The position numbers and the translations under genes were made by a program. The notes beneath the pieces were generated by a model. That model did no database searches. It was not told the origin of the DNA and was given only the letters and a program-made list of their open reading frames with translations. 64,000 bases of DNA from Perkinsus olseni (Eukaryota > Perkinsozoa > Perkinsida > Perkinsidae). Location of the stretch: positions 1 to 64,000 of the forward strand of contig JABANP010000119.1 in NCBI GenBank assembly GCA_013115135.1, written 5' to 3'. Shown piece by piece: positions 61,635 to 64,000 of this stretch; within the stretch, counting starts at the first letter, position 1; each line of letters starts with the position of its first letter.

Positions 61635-62660
61635 TCAGTGTAGCCGGAACCGCGAAGATGTGGTTCCGCTATATTGGAATAACTCTGATGTTTTCCTATC
61701 CTTTAGAAGCAATCTGATTTGTGTTTCGCTGGTTAATGGTTCATGCGACCCAGATCGCTAATGATGTGCGGGTTATCGTGCTGCACGAGTTCGAAGATCG
61801 AGTCTTGCTCTCTGGTTCTTCTCAGAGAATTATCCCTCTCGTATCAGGAGTCATGGTGGTTGCTAGTAGTGGTTACTGCTGCTCATCGCGTTGATCAGTT
61901 CTATGCGATTGTCTTGTATATGTCTCTCTTATATTGAACTGCTGTGTAGTCCCTCGATGCCGCAGCGTTCCGAAACCTCGGCGTACAAGTCGAGCAGTAT
62001 CAAAGTCCGGACTATGACAGGCATACTGTGCCTCTAATTTGAAGAGGGAACTCTTTTCTCATTTGATTGAGGAAGTGCCTTGGCTCGCCCGTACCGTGTA
62101 ACCGAGTATCTCTCCGAAAGCGAGGGTGTTAAAAGAAATTATTGACGAACAACATAGGTCACACATGTGCGGCAATCAGGCACGATTGGAGCTGTCAAAC
62201 AGCAGCGTCAGTCTGTTATATGGAGTGTTGTTAGTGATACGGCATACAGTCTGTAACGAAAAACGTGAAACCTACAGAGATGAGGCCATTATGCCACATA
62301 GCTGCGCTCAGTGCTTCTTAACTCCCGTAGGTGTTCAACCGCCATTCTCGTGTGGCATAGCGGCATCATTTTCGCATGTTGCTTCTTCTGCTCGTTACGC
62401 ACTGTATAACTGTACGAGTCGTGAGTGGTAGATCAGGAGTTATCGGGAGGACTGAGAAAGTTATACATGGCCGATGAAAGGCTACGATGGGCGTTGCCAT
62501 CTGTTATGGATTTCACAACCTGTCCCCTTGACGAAGCTTGATTGTCTTAGCTCGTCCACTCTCTAGCTCCAGGGCGTATCTTATAGCCTGGCATTCATCA
62601 AGTGTATTCGGTTGTTGGTGTTCATTCGTTGTTCTGGTGGCAAAGATACAGTTGTGGCAT
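61538..62660. other. Spacer between the duplicated SDR genes
   Basis: About 1.1 kb. The first ~97 bases belong to the duplicated unit. The rest has only short frames with no coding character; no gene is supported. Confidence 0.5.
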
Positions 62661-63854
62661 CTCAGTTTACATTCGTTTTTATTATTGTTATTATGGCTGA
62701 AAAGCAGAGTCTCCCTGTAATCCTTTCTATGGGTGCTTATCCATTCAACTTCCTCGAGTGGGTTGCTATGATTGTGATTATGCTATTATGCACTCCTATC
62801 ATTCTCATCGGTTTGTTGTTGAACGTGTTGGTCCACCTTCTACAACGACCGCTCTTCAATATGGGTTATCCTTATAACCTCAAGCCAGTGAGGGCCTCTC
62901 GTGACGAGTATGCTGTTGTTACCGGCGCGTCCAAGGGTCTTGGTCGTGAGTTTGCAATGAAGTTGGCAAAGGCTGGTTGGAGTCTCGTCATCTCCGCTCG
63001 TAACGAGAAGTTGTTGAACGAGTTGAAGGACACTTTGGTGAAGACCTACGGCCCTAGTTGCAAGGTTATCGTCGTCGCCTGTGATTTGTCATGTGATGAA
63101 GGTCTTGCCAAGCTCCGTGCTGCCGTTGATGATCTTCCAGTCACCCTCGCTGTTCTAAATGCTGGTGGTATGTATTCATGTGATATCGTCAATCTCGAGC
63201 CCGAGAAGTTGGAAGCTCAGATCCGTCTGAATGTCATCCAACAGGTGATGCTCTCACAGTACTTCATGGCCCATCACTTCGTTCCTCGTGGAAAGGGTCG
63301 TGTCTGCATCATCAGCTCTATTGTTGCACACGCTCTTGGAAGTGCCAACGCCTTCTACTACAGTTCAAAGTGCTTCCTGACTCAGTGGGGTAAATGCCTT
63401 GATCACGAGTGCCGTACTCTTGGTCCCGGTGTTCTCACTATTCAGCCCGGTGCCATGAACGATACCAACTTCAGTACTGCTGCTGGTTGCAAGGCGTCTC
63501 CTCTCTTCACACTCTTCGACATGCCCTCCGACAAGTGCACCGATGAGGTCGTTTGGAGGATTCAGAATGATGATCCTCGGATCGCTACTGGTGTTCACAC
63601 CATCGGTTTCAAGAATCAGTTCTTGGTTGCCCTCGAGTCCTGGCTTAGTGATAGCTTTGCTGCCTGGGTTGGTAGGATGGAAATGCTCCAGCCCAACACT
63701 CCCTATCTTCGTAGTATGAATGCTAGAGAGAGTAAGCTCGCACTCCATTCTCAGTGAGCCTTACAGATTTAATGCCTGGCGAGCTTCGCCTACTGACTCT
63801 GTCGCGGAGGTCGACTCTAGCCAGAATCATTGGTCACGTTAAGTGACAGATTTC
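62661..63854 (+). repeat. Tandem duplication unit 2 (SDR gene)
   Basis: Second copy of 60441-61634, differing at roughly a dozen bases inside the gene, almost all silent. Confidence 0.9.
62693..63757 (+). CDS. Short-chain dehydrogenase/reductase, 17beta-HSD12/ketoacyl-CoA reductase type, copy 2
   Basis: Same 354-residue product as copy 1 except Ile to Val before LNAGG and Leu to Ile in WRxQNDDP. All SDR motifs (TGASKGLG, NAGG, Ser, YYSSK) and the N-terminal membrane segment are intact. Start at ATG 62693; the frame is open further upstream but that part is not shared with copy 1. No intron. The sequence upstream of the CTCAG at 62661 is unrelated to that of copy 1, so the two genes have different promoters or share one distant start with trans-splicing. 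Confidence 0.85.
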   Translation: MAEKQSLPVILSMGAYPFNFLEWVAMIVIMLLCTPIILIGLLLNVLVHLLQRPLFNMGYPYNLKPVRASRDEYAVVTGASKGLGREFAMKLAKAGWSLVISARNEKLLNELKDTLVKTYGPSCKVIVVACDLSCDEGLAKLRAAVDDLPVTLAVLNAGGMYSCDIVNLEPEKLEAQIRLNVIQQVMLSQYFMAHHFVPRGKGRVCIISSIVAHALGSANAFYYSSKCFLTQWGKCLDHECRTLGPGVLTIQPGAMNDTNFSTAAGCKASPLFTLFDMPSDKCTDEVVWRIQNDDPRIATGVHTIGFKNQFLVALESWLSDSFAAWVGRMEMLQPNTPYLRSMNARESKLALHSQ

Positions 63855-64000
63855 GTATTCGTGTGCTCTGTGTATGGAACCACGACGATGCGGTTCCGCT
63901 TCAGTGGTTCCGCTCTAACTCTAATGTTCTCCACTGAAACCAGTGTACTGTTGCGTTTGAGATGACAGTTGGGCTGTTCTTATGGCGTGAAGTTGATTCT
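63758..64000. other. 3' flank of SDR copy 2
   Basis: Contains the end of the duplicated unit (to about 63854) followed by diverged but still related sequence (CGGTTCCGCT repeated at about 63890 and 63907). No gene. Confidence 0.5.

Noticed and set aside
61600..62690. Degenerate third SDR copy in the spacer
   Set aside because: No TGASKG, NAGG or YYSSK remnants found on either strand.

Overview
This is eukaryotic DNA from an intron-rich protist. My best guess is an alveolate close to Perkinsus. That rests on gene content and style, not on a database match: many 35-100 nt GT-AG introns, a Ty3/gypsy retroelement, a RAP-domain organellar RNA-binding protein, an aspartate-semialdehyde dehydrogenase, MGC N-myristoylation proteins and a long run of genes on one strand. 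No bacterial operons, rRNA, tRNA or CRISPR were seen. || 1-11.4 kb: two copies of one Ty3/gypsy LTR retrotransposon lie tail to tail as arms of a >4.2 kb inverted repeat centred near 4263. Copy A (+) is cut by the window start. Copy B (-) has both LTRs. Both are broken by small insertions, several of which look like template-switch inversions. 11.4-12.8 kb is gene-poor and holds a CTCGGA-rich cluster. || 12.8-22.8 kb (+ strand): a 17-exon FG-repeat nucleoporin of nuclear-basket type, an unknown disordered/coiled-coil protein, an N-myristoylated LURP-one/tubby-like protein and a YbaK/ProX-type tRNA-editing deacylase. || 23.7-54.5 kb (all - strand): an acidic nuclear protein, a hypothetical protein, a CDK-like kinase, an acyltransferase-3 membrane enzyme, a membrane RING protein, a phosphopantetheine adenylyltransferase fused to an HD hydrolase (the most notable gene), an F-box/SPRY protein, a serine-rich protein, a pseudokinase, an MGC-type protein, a tandemly duplicated secreted-protein family (both copies frameshifted), aspartate-semialdehyde dehydrogenase, a PUB/UBX p97 cofactor, a RAP-domain protein and two membrane proteins. 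|| 54.7-64 kb: a DNAJB12/14-like ER co-chaperone (+), an RRM protein (-), an alpha/beta hydrolase (+), and two nearly identical intronless short-chain dehydrogenases (+) of the 17beta-HSD12/ketoacyl-CoA-reductase type in tandem. || The UBX protein, the membrane RING protein, the F-box/SPRY protein and the ER J-protein all suit ubiquitin-dependent or ER protein quality control, but they do not form an operon. Exon structures were worked out by hand from frame continuity and GT-AG boundaries; single-base errors would change some of them.
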